Part shown: piece after piece, positions 39,001-47,300 of the stretch
How positions within the stretch are numbered: the first letter of the stretch is position 1
Layout of the letters: each line of letters begins with the position of its first letter
NCBI GenBank assembly: GCA_963843745.1
Contig: CAWJLP010000007.1
Span: forward strand, 1,488,001-1,552,000
Direction of reading: 5' to 3'
Source: Trebonia sp963843745
GTDB lineage: Bacteria; Actinomycetota; Actinomycetes; Streptosporangiales; Streptosporangiaceae
Length of the DNA: 64,000 nt
Notes under the pieces: model-generated
Databases searched by the model: none
What the model was told of the DNA's origin: nothing
What the model saw: only the letters and a program-made list of their open reading frames with translations
Program-made: the position numbers and the translations under genes

Positions 39001-40520
39001 TGCTGGAGGAGCGCCGCCCGGAACCCGCCGCCGTCACCAGCGTGGACCTGACGGCGCGGCCGACTGCCAGCGCCTACCGCGACCCAGTGACGTGGGCGAT
39101 AGCCGCCTGCGTGTTCGGCGCCTACGTGACGCTGTCGCTGTACCGGCTGTGGCAGCGCACCCCGTCCTCCTGGGACCTGGGCATCTACACCGAGTACGTG
39201 AAGCAGTTCGCGAACCTGCGCGCGCCGATCGTGGACGTGCGCGGCGCGGGGCTCAACCTGCTCGGCGACCACTTCCAGGTCATCGTGGCGGTGATCGCGC
39301 CGTTCTTCCGGGTGTTCCCTTCCGTGAACACGCTGCTGGTCGCGCAGGCGCTGCTCACCGCGGTGTCGGTGTTCCCGGTGACCACGGCGGCGACATCGCT
39401 GCTCGGCCGCGGCGCCGGGCGGACGATCGGCTTCGCGTTCGGGTTCTCCTGGGGCCTGCAGCAGATGATCGACTTCGACTTCCACGAGATCGCGTTCGCC
39501 GTGCCGCTGCTGGCGTTCTCGCTGTCCGCCCTGGTCCGCGGGCGGACCAGGGCGGCGGTGCTGTGGGCGATGCCGCTGGTGTTCGTGAAGGAGGACCAGG
39601 GCTTCACCGTGGCGGCGATCGGCCTGCTGATGGCGCTGGCCGGCCAGCGGCGCTTCAGGATGGGGCGGGGCAGCGTGTCCGCCGGGCTGTTCCTCGCCGC
39701 GTGGGGCCTGGGCTGGTCGCTGCTCGCGATCGCCGTGATCATCCCGCACTTCAACGCGCAGCACCATTACATCTACTGGGACCTCGGCGGCGTGGTGGGC
39801 GGCTCGGGCTCGTCGTTCTCCGCGACGGGCCTGGTGGCGCAGACCCTGCACTCCTGGCCGGTGAAGCTGGAGACCGTGGTGATGCTGGTGCTGCCGACGG
39901 CGTTCATCGCGCTCGGCTCGCCGGTCGCGCTGATCGTGCTGCCCAGCCTCGCGCTGCGGTTCCTCGCCACGAACGCCTTCTACTGGCAGACGAACTGGCA
40001 CTACAACGCCACCGCGATGCCCATCCTGTTCATCGCGGCCGCCGAGGTGATGGCCCGCTGGCGCGGCGTCGACCGGGCGGCTGGCGAGGCGGCGGTCGCT
40101 GGCCCGGGCGAGCTCTGGACGTCGACCCGGATAGCCGCGGCGCGGCACGGCGCCGCGATGATGGCGGCGATCACGGTCGCGCTCGCCTTCCAGTTCCCGG
40201 TCAGCGACATCTGGCACGCCTCGACGTACCAGATGAGCCCGCACGTCGCCGCCGACAACGCGGCGATGGCCCAGGTTCCTGACGGCGCCACCGTGCAGAC
40301 GACGCTCGGCCTGCTGGCGCCGCTGTCGGCGCGCACGGACACGTTCTGGATCGGCAACCCGAAGAACCCGGCCACCCAGTACATCGTCTTCGACGGCCTG
40401 CAAAGCGGCTACACCCCGGTCCCCTCGGACGTGCCCGCCTTTATCAAGGAGCTGTTCCCGAACACCACCTACGTCCAGATCTTCCTCGACGACCAGGTCT
40501 ACGTCTTCCGCCGCGCCTAG
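39000..40520 (+). CDS. DUF2079 polytopic membrane protein
   Basis: 506 residues with about ten to twelve membrane helices. The N-terminal periplasmic-type loop WDLGIYTEYVKQFANLRAPIVDVRGAGLNLLGDHFQVIVAVIAPFFRVFP contains the D...H pattern of GT-C-like enzymes and identifies DUF2079. FDFHEIAFAVPLLAFSL and FVKEDQGFTVAAIGLLMAL are further family motifs. Its resemblance to GT-C glycosyltransferases suggests use of a lipid-linked sugar, but no activity is established. The C-terminal ~140 residues form a soluble external domain. It is transcribed alone. Confidence 0.85.
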   Translation: MLEERRPEPAAVTSVDLTARPTASAYRDPVTWAIAACVFGAYVTLSLYRLWQRTPSSWDLGIYTEYVKQFANLRAPIVDVRGAGLNLLGDHFQVIVAVIAPFFRVFPSVNTLLVAQALLTAVSVFPVTTAATSLLGRGAGRTIGFAFGFSWGLQQMIDFDFHEIAFAVPLLAFSLSALVRGRTRAAVLWAMPLVFVKEDQGFTVAAIGLLMALAGQRRFRMGRGSVSAGLFLAAWGLGWSLLAIAVIIPHFNAQHHYIYWDLGGVVGGSGSSFSATGLVAQTLHSWPVKLETVVMLVLPTAFIALGSPVALIVLPSLALRFLATNAFYWQTNWHYNATAMPILFIAAAEVMARWRGVDRAAGEAAVAGPGELWTSTRIAAARHGAAMMAAITVALAFQFPVSDIWHASTYQMSPHVAADNAAMAQVPDGATVQTTLGLLAPLSARTDTFWIGNPKNPATQYIVFDGLQSGYTPVPSDVPAFIKELFPNTTYVQIFLDDQVYVFRRA

Positions 40521-40574
40521 CCCTGCCCCCGGGCGCCGGGCATTCCCTCCGGATCGTGTGCGCTCGGCTGGGAC

Positions 40575-40588
40575 TAGTCTTGCCTGGG
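40575..40588 (+). promoter_or_regulatory. Leaderless -10 box before FAD/Fe-S oxidase gene
   Basis: TAGTCT at 40575-40580, seven bases, then GTG at 40588. This supports GTG 40588 over an in-frame start at 40558, which would add ten residues unrelated to the family N-terminus. Confidence 0.55.
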
Positions 40589-43497
40589 TGACGACGGTAG
40601 CGCCCGCTGAGCTGGCCGCGGCCCTGCGCGGGGCCGGGCTTGCCGAGACCGACACGGCGACCCGGCGGCGGGCGGAATACTCCTCCGACGCGTCCAACTA
40701 CCGGGTCGTTCCCGCGGTCGTGGTGTTCCCCAGGCACGCCGACGAGATCGTGGCCGCGCTGACGGTCTGCCGGGAGCTCGGCGTGCCGATCGTGCCCCGC
40801 GGCGGCGGCACCTCGATCGCGGGCAACTCGCTGAGCACCGGCGCCGTGCTCGACCTGTCGCGGCACCTCAACCGGGTGGTCAGCGTCGACGCCGAAGAAC
40901 GGACCGCGGTGGTGGAACCCGGGACCGTTCTGGACTCGATCACCGCGGCGGCCGCGCCACGCGGCCTCCGCTTCGGCCCCGACCCGTCCACGCATTCGCG
41001 CGCGACGATCGGCGGCGCGATCGGCAACAACGCCTGCGGCTCGCGGGCGCTGCGCTACGGGCGCACCGCCGACAACGTGGTCGCGCTGGACGTCATCACC
41101 GGCAGCGGCACGCGGTTCACCGCGCGCCGCCTCGGCCCCGGCCCCGGCCCCGCCGGGGCCGGGGCGCTCGGGGCGCCGGGGGCGCCCGACCCGGAGACGG
41201 GCGTGCTCGCCCCGCTCACGACCCTGGTTAACGGCCACCTGGCCACGGTCCGCACCGAATTCGGCCGGTTCACCCGCCAGGTCTCCGGCTACTCCCTGGA
41301 GCACCTGCTGCCGGAGAACGGCACCGACGTGGCGAAGTTCCTCGCCGGCACAGAAGGCACCCTCGCGCTCACGCTGCGCGCCACCGTCCGCCTGGTCGCG
41401 GCGCCGAAGGCCACCACGCTCGCCGTGCTCGGCTACGCCGATATGGCGGCCGCCGCTGAGGCCGTGCCCGCGCTGCTCCCGCACCTGCCGGTGGCGCTGG
41501 AGGGCCTCGACTCGCGGCTCGTCAACGTCGTCAGGACGCGCCGCGGCAGCGCCGCCGTGCCCGACCTGCCGCGCGGCGGCGGCTGGCTGTTCGTCGAGAC
41601 CGCAGGCGACACGCCCGCGGCAGCGCGCGACGCCGCCGCCAAGCTGGTCGCCGACGCCGCATGCCTGGACAGCGCGATCATCACCGGCGGCCAGGCCGCC
41701 GCGCTGTGGCGCATCAGGGAGGACGGCGCGGGCCTCGGCAGCCGCACGCCCGACGGCGCTCCTGCCTGGCCGGGCTGGGAGGACAGCGCCGTGCCGCCGG
41801 ACAAGCTGCCCGGCTACCTGCGCGAGCTGGTGGCCCTGATGGCCAGGCATCACGTCGACGGGCTGATGTACGGCCACTTCGGCGACGGCTGCGTGCACGT
41901 GCGCATCGGCTTCCCGCTGCGCGACCGGCCGTCCGTGCTGCGCGAGTTCATGCAGGACGCGGCCCGGCTGGCGGCCGGTTACGGCGGGTCGGCCTCCGGC
42001 GAGCACGGCGACGGGCGCGCCCGCGGCGAACTGCTCCCCGCGATGTACTCGGCCGAGGCGATCGGGCTGTTCGGCGCGGTGAAGCGGATCTTCGACCCGG
42101 CCGGGCTGCTCAACCCCGGCGTGATCGTCGCCCCCGCGGCGCTCGACGCGGACCTGCGGGTCCCGGCCGCCCGCTCGCTCCGCCGCGGCCTCGGTTTCAC
42201 CTACCCGGACGACCGCGGGGATTTCGCCGCCGCCGTGCACCGCTGCGTGGGGGTAGGCAAGTGCCGCGCGGACACCACCGCCTCCGGCGGCGTGATGTGC
42301 CCGTCGTTCCTGGCCACCCGGGACGAGAAGGACTCCACCCGGGGCCGCGCCCGGGTCCTGCAGGAACTGGCGAACGGCTCGCTGGTGCATGACTGGCGGG
42401 CGCCAGAGATCAGCGAGGCGCTCGATCTGTGCTTGTCCTGCAAGGGCTGCTCGAGCGACTGCCCGGTCGGCGTGGACATGGCGACCTACAAGGCCGAAGC
42501 GCTGTACCAGCGGTATCGCCGCCGGCTCCGCCCTGCGGCCCATTACTCGCTCGGCTGGCTGCCGCGCTGGGCCGCGCTCGCCGGCCACGCGCCGTGGCTG
42601 GCCAACGGGTCGCTGCGGGTGCGGCCGGTGGCCACCGCCGCCAAGCGGCTCGGCGGCATCGACGAACGCCGCCCGCTGCCGGCCTTCGCCCGGCAGACCT
42701 TCCGCCGCTGGTTCACCGGCCGCCGCACCGGCGCCGGCCGGTCCAGCGTCGGCGCCGCGGCCGGGCGCAAGCCCGTGCTGCTGTGGGTGGACACGTTCAC
42801 CAACGCCTTCACGCCCGAGGTCGGCCAGGCGGCGGTCCGGGTGCTCGAAGCCGCGGGCTACGAGGTACGGATCACGCCGCGCCAGGTCTGCTGCGGCCTC
42901 ACCTGGATATCGACCGGCCAGCTCGACGGCGCCCGGCGGCAGCTGCGGCGCACGCTGCGCGCGCTAGGCCCGGCGCTCGACGAGGGCATCCCCGTCGTGG
43001 GCCTCGAGCCGTCCTGCACGGCGGCGCTGCGCGCCGACGCCGCCGAGCTCCTGCCGGGCGAGGCCCGCGCCGAAGCGCTCGGCGCCGCGGTCACGACCCT
43101 CGCCGAGCTGCTGCGCGCCACCGACGGCTGGACGCCGCCGGACCTGAGCGACGTCAGGGGCGTCGCACAGCCGCACTGCCACCAGCACGCGGTGGGTGGC
43201 TGGGACGCCGACGCGGCGCTGCTGGCCGCGGCGGGCGCCCAGGTCAGCCCCGTGGGCGGCTGCTGCGGCCTGGCGGGTAACTTCGGCGTCGAGCGCGGGC
43301 ACTACGACGTCTCGACGGCGGTCGCCGAAACCGCGCTGCTCCCCGCGGTGCGCGCGGCCGGCCAGCATGCGACGGTGCTCGCCGACGGCTTCTCCTGCCG
43401 CACTCAGCTCGACCAGCTCGCCGACGTCAGGAGCACCCACCTGGCCGAGCTCCTCGCCTCCCGGCTGCCGGCCGACCCGGCGGACCAGCAAAGATAA
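40588..43497 (+). CDS. FAD-binding and Fe-S/CCG-domain oxidase (YdiJ/GlcD-GlpC-type fusion)
   Basis: About 969 residues. An FAD-binding type-4 domain (~35-215) contains VPIVPRGGGTSIAGNSL and GGAIGNNACGSRALRYG, and an FAD-oxidase C-terminal domain (~230-500) contains YGHFGDGCVHVR and SGEHGDGRARGELL. Two Fe-S Cys clusters follow: CVGVGKC...MCPSF near 552 and CLSCKGCSSDCPVG near 614. A double CCG domain ends the protein, with VCCGLTW near 768 and GGCCGLAGNFG near 891. The plan matches D-2-hydroxyacid (lactate, glycolate or 2-hydroxyglutarate) dehydrogenases passing electrons to quinone. The exact substrate is open. It is transcribed alone. Confidence 0.9.
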   Translation: MTTVAPAELAAALRGAGLAETDTATRRRAEYSSDASNYRVVPAVVVFPRHADEIVAALTVCRELGVPIVPRGGGTSIAGNSLSTGAVLDLSRHLNRVVSVDAEERTAVVEPGTVLDSITAAAAPRGLRFGPDPSTHSRATIGGAIGNNACGSRALRYGRTADNVVALDVITGSGTRFTARRLGPGPGPAGAGALGAPGAPDPETGVLAPLTTLVNGHLATVRTEFGRFTRQVSGYSLEHLLPENGTDVAKFLAGTEGTLALTLRATVRLVAAPKATTLAVLGYADMAAAAEAVPALLPHLPVALEGLDSRLVNVVRTRRGSAAVPDLPRGGGWLFVETAGDTPAAARDAAAKLVADAACLDSAIITGGQAAALWRIREDGAGLGSRTPDGAPAWPGWEDSAVPPDKLPGYLRELVALMARHHVDGLMYGHFGDGCVHVRIGFPLRDRPSVLREFMQDAARLAAGYGGSASGEHGDGRARGELLPAMYSAEAIGLFGAVKRIFDPAGLLNPGVIVAPAALDADLRVPAARSLRRGLGFTYPDDRGDFAAAVHRCVGVGKCRADTTASGGVMCPSFLATRDEKDSTRGRARVLQELANGSLVHDWRAPEISEALDLCLSCKGCSSDCPVGVDMATYKAEALYQRYRRRLRPAAHYSLGWLPRWAALAGHAPWLANGSLRVRPVATAAKRLGGIDERRPLPAFARQTFRRWFTGRRTGAGRSSVGAAAGRKPVLLWVDTFTNAFTPEVGQAAVRVLEAAGYEVRITPRQVCCGLTWISTGQLDGARRQLRRTLRALGPALDEGIPVVGLEPSCTAALRADAAELLPGEARAEALGAAVTTLAELLRATDGWTPPDLSDVRGVAQPHCHQHAVGGWDADAALLAAAGAQVSPVGGCCGLAGNFGVERGHYDVSTAVAETALLPAVRAAGQHATVLADGFSCRTQLDQLADVRSTHLAELLASRLPADPADQQR

Positions 43498-43535
43498 TGG
43501 GCCGTTGTGCACCCTCTGGTGTGCCTACTGGCCCA
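43498..43535. ncRNA. Structured element, unit 1 hairpin
   Basis: TGGGCC (43498-43503) pairs with GGCCCA (43530-43535), closing over a conserved loop whose 20 bases, GTGCACCCTCTGGTGTGCCT (43507-43526), recur exactly in unit 2. A second hairpin follows, GCTGTTA (43537-43543) with TAACAGC (43556-43562), ending in the motif TGATAACAGCAAGA (43553-43566). It starts right after the stop codon of the oxidase gene. Whether it is transcribed, and on which strand, is unknown. Confidence 0.45.
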
Positions 43536-43574
43536 CGCTGTTACGCCACCATTGATAACAGCAAGATATGGCAA

Positions 43575-43668
43575 GCTCGCGAACATAGTGGATAGTTGTG
43601 CACCCTCTGGTGTGCCTAACTATCCACCATCATGCGCACTCGCGAGCAATGCTGTGATAACAGCAAGA
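43575..43668. ncRNA. Structured element, unit 2 nested hairpins
   Basis: GTGGATAGTT (43588-43597) pairs perfectly with AACTATCCAC (43618-43627) around the same 20-base loop as unit 1, although the stem sequence is entirely different. An outer stem GCTCGCGA (43575-43582) / TCGCGAGC (43640-43647) encloses it. A small hairpin TGCTGT-GATA-ACAGCA (43650-43665) then overlaps the second copy of TGATAACAGCAAGA (43655-43668). Downstream GGCACACC (43686-43693) is complementary to GGTGTGCC in both loops. Strand and function unknown. Confidence 0.5.
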
Positions 43669-43702
43669 AACAGCGCGGAGGTGGTGGCACACCCCGTCCG
43701 GG

Positions 43703-44404
43703 TTACTCACCGAACGCGAACCGCGGCGCGGACTGGCTGAGCACGGCGGCCACCGGTGCGATGGACCAGATGGCGGTCAGTTCCGCGACCACCGCCGCGA
43801 TGAGCTCAGGCACGTCCGATGGCGCCGAGTCGTGCATGGCCTCGGCCACGATCAGCGCGGTGCGCGTCGGTGCCCGGACGGCCGACAGGCCGCTTTGCCG
43901 GTTCGTCCATCGCCGGGCGTGCACCTGAGCCGCCTGGTCAGCGAAGATCACCTCGCCCGGGCTGGGATGCTCGGCCTCGCCAGCGAACGTCAGGTAGTTC
44001 TCGTCGCCAGCCGCGTACCGCACTCGCAGGGAGCCGCTGACCGCGGCGACGTCGAAGACGGCCACCGGGATCGCGAAGGCGAGGGAAACGGCGTTGCACA
44101 CGTCCACCAGCGGGTGCAGCCGCGGCAGGGTCCCCTCCTTCCTGAAGCGCCGGAGCAGCGCCTCAGACGCGCACCGGTACTGGGTCGGCTTCAGCCCCAT
44201 CGTGGTGAAGGCCCGCCGCCACGCCTGGATTTCCGGCAGCTCGCTTTCCGCCGCCTCCGCCAGCCGTGACTTCGCGATGGCGGTGAACCTGGCGACGCTG
44301 TCGTCGGGCGACGCATCAGCGGAGATCCCGGTCGCGAACGCGACCCCGGCGACGAGCTGAGGGAAATCGCGCCAGACCTCATCGGAATGCCGGAAGTCCA
44401 CCAC
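43703..44404 (-). CDS. B3/B4 (tRNA synthetase-like) domain protein
   Basis: About 233 residues from a GTG start. The region MGLKPTQYRCASEALLRRFRKEGTLPRLHPLVDVCNAVSLAFAIPVAVFDVAAVSGSLRVRYAAGDENYLTFAGE is the B3/B4 domain found in the phenylalanyl-tRNA synthetase beta chain, where it contributes to editing of mischarged tRNA. Stand-alone B3/B4 proteins are thought to act on mischarged tRNA or as regulators. The first ~75 residues are family-typical helices. It lies six bases after the lipoprotein gene on the same strand. Its 3' side faces the tandem structured element. Confidence 0.83.
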   Translation of the reverse strand: MVDFRHSDEVWRDFPQLVAGVAFATGISADASPDDSVARFTAIAKSRLAEAAESELPEIQAWRRAFTTMGLKPTQYRCASEALLRRFRKEGTLPRLHPLVDVCNAVSLAFAIPVAVFDVAAVSGSLRVRYAAGDENYLTFAGEAEHPSPGEVIFADQAAQVHARRWTNRQSGLSAVRAPTRTALIVAEAMHDSAPSDVPELIAAVVAELTAIWSIAPVAAVLSQSAPRFAFGE

Positions 44405-44409
44405 GTTCC

Positions 44410-45192
44410 CTAGGAACCGCCGAGCACCGCGGCGGCCGCCTGGCGCTTCATCAGGTTGTAGGCGATCGTCGCCGGGGCCAGGCCGGTGGGCACGGCGGCG
44501 CCGAGCCCGACCGCGGCCCCCGCGAACACGTCCACGCCGCTGGCGGACATCACCGTGTCGATCGACAGAGCCGAGTGGTTGAGCACTCCGGTCTGCGTTA
44601 GCTCGAGCGACGGGTGCCCGCCCACCGCGGCCCCCGGCGCCGCCTTCAGCCCGAACGTCCCCGTCGCGCCGTTGGAGGTAGCGGTGAACGACCGGCACCG
44701 CCCCGCCACCGAATTGACCCCGGCCACGAACGCCGCGGCCGCGGCGGGGGAGCCGAACTGGTAGACCACCTGGTCGTACGCCTGCGATTGCCCCGCGGCA
44801 CTGACGGACGCCAGCGCGGTCTCACCGAACCCGGTGTTGCCGAAATGGTTGACGAACGTCGCGCAGTCGACCGTCGCCAGGTCGTACTGCGGGGGCGACG
44901 ACGACAGAGCGGGGCCGGAGCTGACCACGGACGACGACGACAGCGTGAACCCGGCGGGGAAGAACGACTGGGGGAGCAGCACCGTCTCCAGCTGCGTGCC
45001 GGTGAGCTGCCCCGACGCCGCGGGCACCGGGGTCATCGACACGGTGGGCGCGGCGGCGGCCGTCGTCGGAGCGGCCGTCGCGGACGACGAGGACGAGGGC
45101 GTGTTGTACGGCACGCCCTTGGTGGCGCACCCGGTCAGCGCGACGGCCGCGACCGCGGTAACCCCCGCGAGGACCCGAGAAACCGATGACAC
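44410..45192 (-). CDS. Secreted lipoprotein, possible sensor-like domain
   Basis: About 260 residues with a lipoprotein signal (VSRVLAGVTAVAAVALTGC) from a GTG at 45192. Starts at 45219 or 45225 would lengthen the signal. A Ser/Thr/Ala-rich linker precedes a globular domain with two or more cysteines (TVDCATFVNHF; VAGRCRSFTAT) and strands resembling the PknH-type extracellular sensor domain of actinobacteria (LLPQSFFPAGF; VVYQFGSPAAAAAFVAGVN). The assignment is tentative. It is divergent from the SDR/acyl-CoA dehydrogenase operon and upstream of the B3/B4 gene. Confidence 0.7.
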   Translation of the reverse strand: MSSVSRVLAGVTAVAAVALTGCATKGVPYNTPSSSSSATAAPTTAAAAPTVSMTPVPAASGQLTGTQLETVLLPQSFFPAGFTLSSSSVVSSGPALSSSPPQYDLATVDCATFVNHFGNTGFGETALASVSAAGQSQAYDQVVYQFGSPAAAAAFVAGVNSVAGRCRSFTATSNGATGTFGLKAAPGAAVGGHPSLELTQTGVLNHSALSIDTVMSASGVDVFAGAAVGLGAAVPTGLAPATIAYNLMKRQAAAAVLGGS

Positions 45193-45350
45193 AGCGTAGC
45201 CAGCCCCCAATCCGGACATCAACACCTGACAAGGTACCGTCCGGCGTCCACCGCCCGCACGTGGCGTGCGGCGCGCGGACGTGGATAATGACGCTGGAAC
45301 ACCGACGTTCGCGACATCGACGTCGGGCTAAGGAAAGGAAACACAACGAT

Positions 45351-46103
45351 ATGGCACAGCGAATCGCGATCGTTACCGGAGCCGCCCGCGGGATCGGCGC
45401 CGGAACCGCCAAGCGCCTCGCCGGCGACGGGATGGCCGTCGGGGTGCTCGACCTGAACGAGGCCGACGGCGCGCAGACCGTCGCCGAGATCGAGAAGGCG
45501 GGCGGGAAGGCGATCGCGGTTGGCGCCGACGTCAGCAACGCGGACCAGGTCCAGGCGGCTGTCGAGCGGGTGGCCGCCGAGCTTGGCGAGCCGACGGTGC
45601 TGATCAACAACGCGGGCGTGACGAGGGACAACCTGCTGTTCAAGATGTCGGAGACCGACTGGGACACGGTGCTGAACGTCCACCTGAGGGGCGCCTTCCT
45701 CATGACGCGCGCGATCCAGAAGTACATGGTCAGCGCCAAGTGGGGCCGGATCGTCAACCTGTCGTCGGTGAGCGCCGTCGGTAACAGGGGCCAGGTGAAC
45801 TACTCCGCCGCGAAGGCCGGCATGCAGGGGCTGACGAAGACTCTCGCGATCGAGCTCGGCAAGTTCGGCATCACGGCGAACGCCGTGGCGCCCGGGTTCA
45901 TCGTCACCGACATGACCGCGGCGACCGCGGCCAGGCTCGGCGTGTCGTTCGAGGACTTCCAGGCCGGCGCGGCGCAGACGATCCCGGTGCAGCGGGTCGG
46001 CTGGCCGGAGGACGTGGCGAACGCGATCTCGTTCTTCTGCAGCGAGGCGGCCGGTTTCGTGTCCGGCCAGATCCTGTACATCGCGGGCGGACCCGTCTCG
46101 TAG
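45351..46103 (+). CDS. SDR-family 3-oxoacyl reductase (FabG-like)
   Basis: 250 residues. The nucleotide-binding motif TGAARGIGAGTA, NNAGV, catalytic Ser in NLSSVSAVGNRGQ, YSAAK and a C-terminal ISFFCSEAAGFVSGQILYIAGG are classical SDR features, and the protein resembles FabG-type beta-ketoacyl reductases. The following two acyl-CoA dehydrogenase genes suggest a role in beta-oxidation-like acyl-CoA metabolism rather than fatty-acid synthesis. The ATG at 45351 has AAAGGAA upstream. It is first in a three-gene operon. Confidence 0.88.
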   Translation: MAQRIAIVTGAARGIGAGTAKRLAGDGMAVGVLDLNEADGAQTVAEIEKAGGKAIAVGADVSNADQVQAAVERVAAELGEPTVLINNAGVTRDNLLFKMSETDWDTVLNVHLRGAFLMTRAIQKYMVSAKWGRIVNLSSVSAVGNRGQVNYSAAKAGMQGLTKTLAIELGKFGITANAVAPGFIVTDMTAATAARLGVSFEDFQAGAAQTIPVQRVGWPEDVANAISFFCSEAAGFVSGQILYIAGGPVS

Positions 46104-46118
46104 GAAAGGGGCAGGGCG

Positions 46119-47300
46119 TTGACCACCGACACCGATCTCCGCGACCGGGTGCGCGCGTTCCTCGCGGAGCACGACCCGGCGACGACTCCGGCAGCGGAGT
46201 TCAACAGCGCCAGGTTCGACGCTGGGCTGGCCGCCGCGCACTACCCGGTCGGGCACGGCGGCCTCGGCCTGTCCCGCACGCTGCAGCGGGCGGCCGATGA
46301 GGAGTTCGCCAAGGGCGGCGCCCACGACCTCGACCCGCGGCGCAACGTCATCGGGCTCGGCATGGCCGCGCCGACGATCATCGCGTTCGGCACCGACGAG
46401 CAGAAGACCCGCTGGCTGAAGCCGCTGTGGACCGCCGAAGAGATCTGGTGCCAGCTCTTCAGCGAGCCAGGCGCCGGCAGCGACCTGGCCGGCCTCGGGA
46501 CCCGCGCCGTCAAGGACGGCGACGAGTGGGTCGTCAACGGCCAGAAGGTGTGGACCTCGCTCGCCCACGAAGCGCGCTGGGGCCTGCTGCTCGCCCGCAC
46601 GGACCCGGACGTGCCCAAGCACGCCGGGCTGAGCTACTTCGTCATCGACATGCATCAGCCGGGTGTCGAGGTGCGCCCGCTCCGCCAGCTCACCGGCCAG
46701 GCGGAGTTTAACGAGGTGTTCTTCACCGATGCCCGGGTGCCGGACGCGAACCGGCTCGGCGACATCGGCGCGGGCTGGCGTGTCGCGCAGACCACGCTGA
46801 TGAACGAGCGGGTCTCGATCGGCAGCTCCCGGTCGGTGCCGAGGGAGCAGAGCGCGATCGCGTTCGCCGCCGCGGAGTGGCGCACGCATCCTGAGCTGCG
46901 CACTCACGAACTGCACCAACGGCTCCTCCGGCTGTGGGCGGAAGCCGAGGTGGCGCGGCTGGCCGGCGAGCGGCTGCGGCAGCAGCTCGCGGCGGGGGAG
47001 CCGGGTCCGGAGGGCTCGGCGGCCAAGCTCGTCTTCGCCCGGCTGAACCAGGAGATCTCCGGCTGGGAGATCGACTTCGCCGCGGCGGACGGGCTGCGCT
47101 ACGACGACTGGACGATGCACCGCGGCTCGGCCAGCGACTACGCCCGTGGTCCCGGGTACCGCTACCTGCGCTCGCGGGCCAACTCGATCGAGGGCGGCAC
47201 CTCCGAGGTGCTGCGCAACATCATCGCCGAGCGCGTCCTCGGCCTGCCGGCTGAGCCCCGCACCGACACCGGCGTCGCGTGGAAGGATCTGCCCCGCTGA
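46119..47300 (+). CDS. Acyl-CoA dehydrogenase, catalytic-type subunit
   Basis: 393 residues from a TTG start preceded by GGAAAGGGG. FAD and substrate motifs are present: CQLFSEPGAGSDLAGLGTRAVKDGDEWVVNGQKVWTS and the C-terminal SIEGGTSEVLRNIIAERVLGLP, which contains the usual active-site Glu. The pairing with a second, diverged acyl-CoA dehydrogenase resembles heteromeric FadE pairs used by actinobacteria for steroid side chains and other branched substrates. The stop overlaps the next ATG by one base. Confidence 0.9.
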   Translation: MTTDTDLRDRVRAFLAEHDPATTPAAEFNSARFDAGLAAAHYPVGHGGLGLSRTLQRAADEEFAKGGAHDLDPRRNVIGLGMAAPTIIAFGTDEQKTRWLKPLWTAEEIWCQLFSEPGAGSDLAGLGTRAVKDGDEWVVNGQKVWTSLAHEARWGLLLARTDPDVPKHAGLSYFVIDMHQPGVEVRPLRQLTGQAEFNEVFFTDARVPDANRLGDIGAGWRVAQTTLMNERVSIGSSRSVPREQSAIAFAAAEWRTHPELRTHELHQRLLRLWAEAEVARLAGERLRQQLAAGEPGPEGSAAKLVFARLNQEISGWEIDFAAADGLRYDDWTMHRGSASDYARGPGYRYLRSRANSIEGGTSEVLRNIIAERVLGLPAEPRTDTGVAWKDLPR

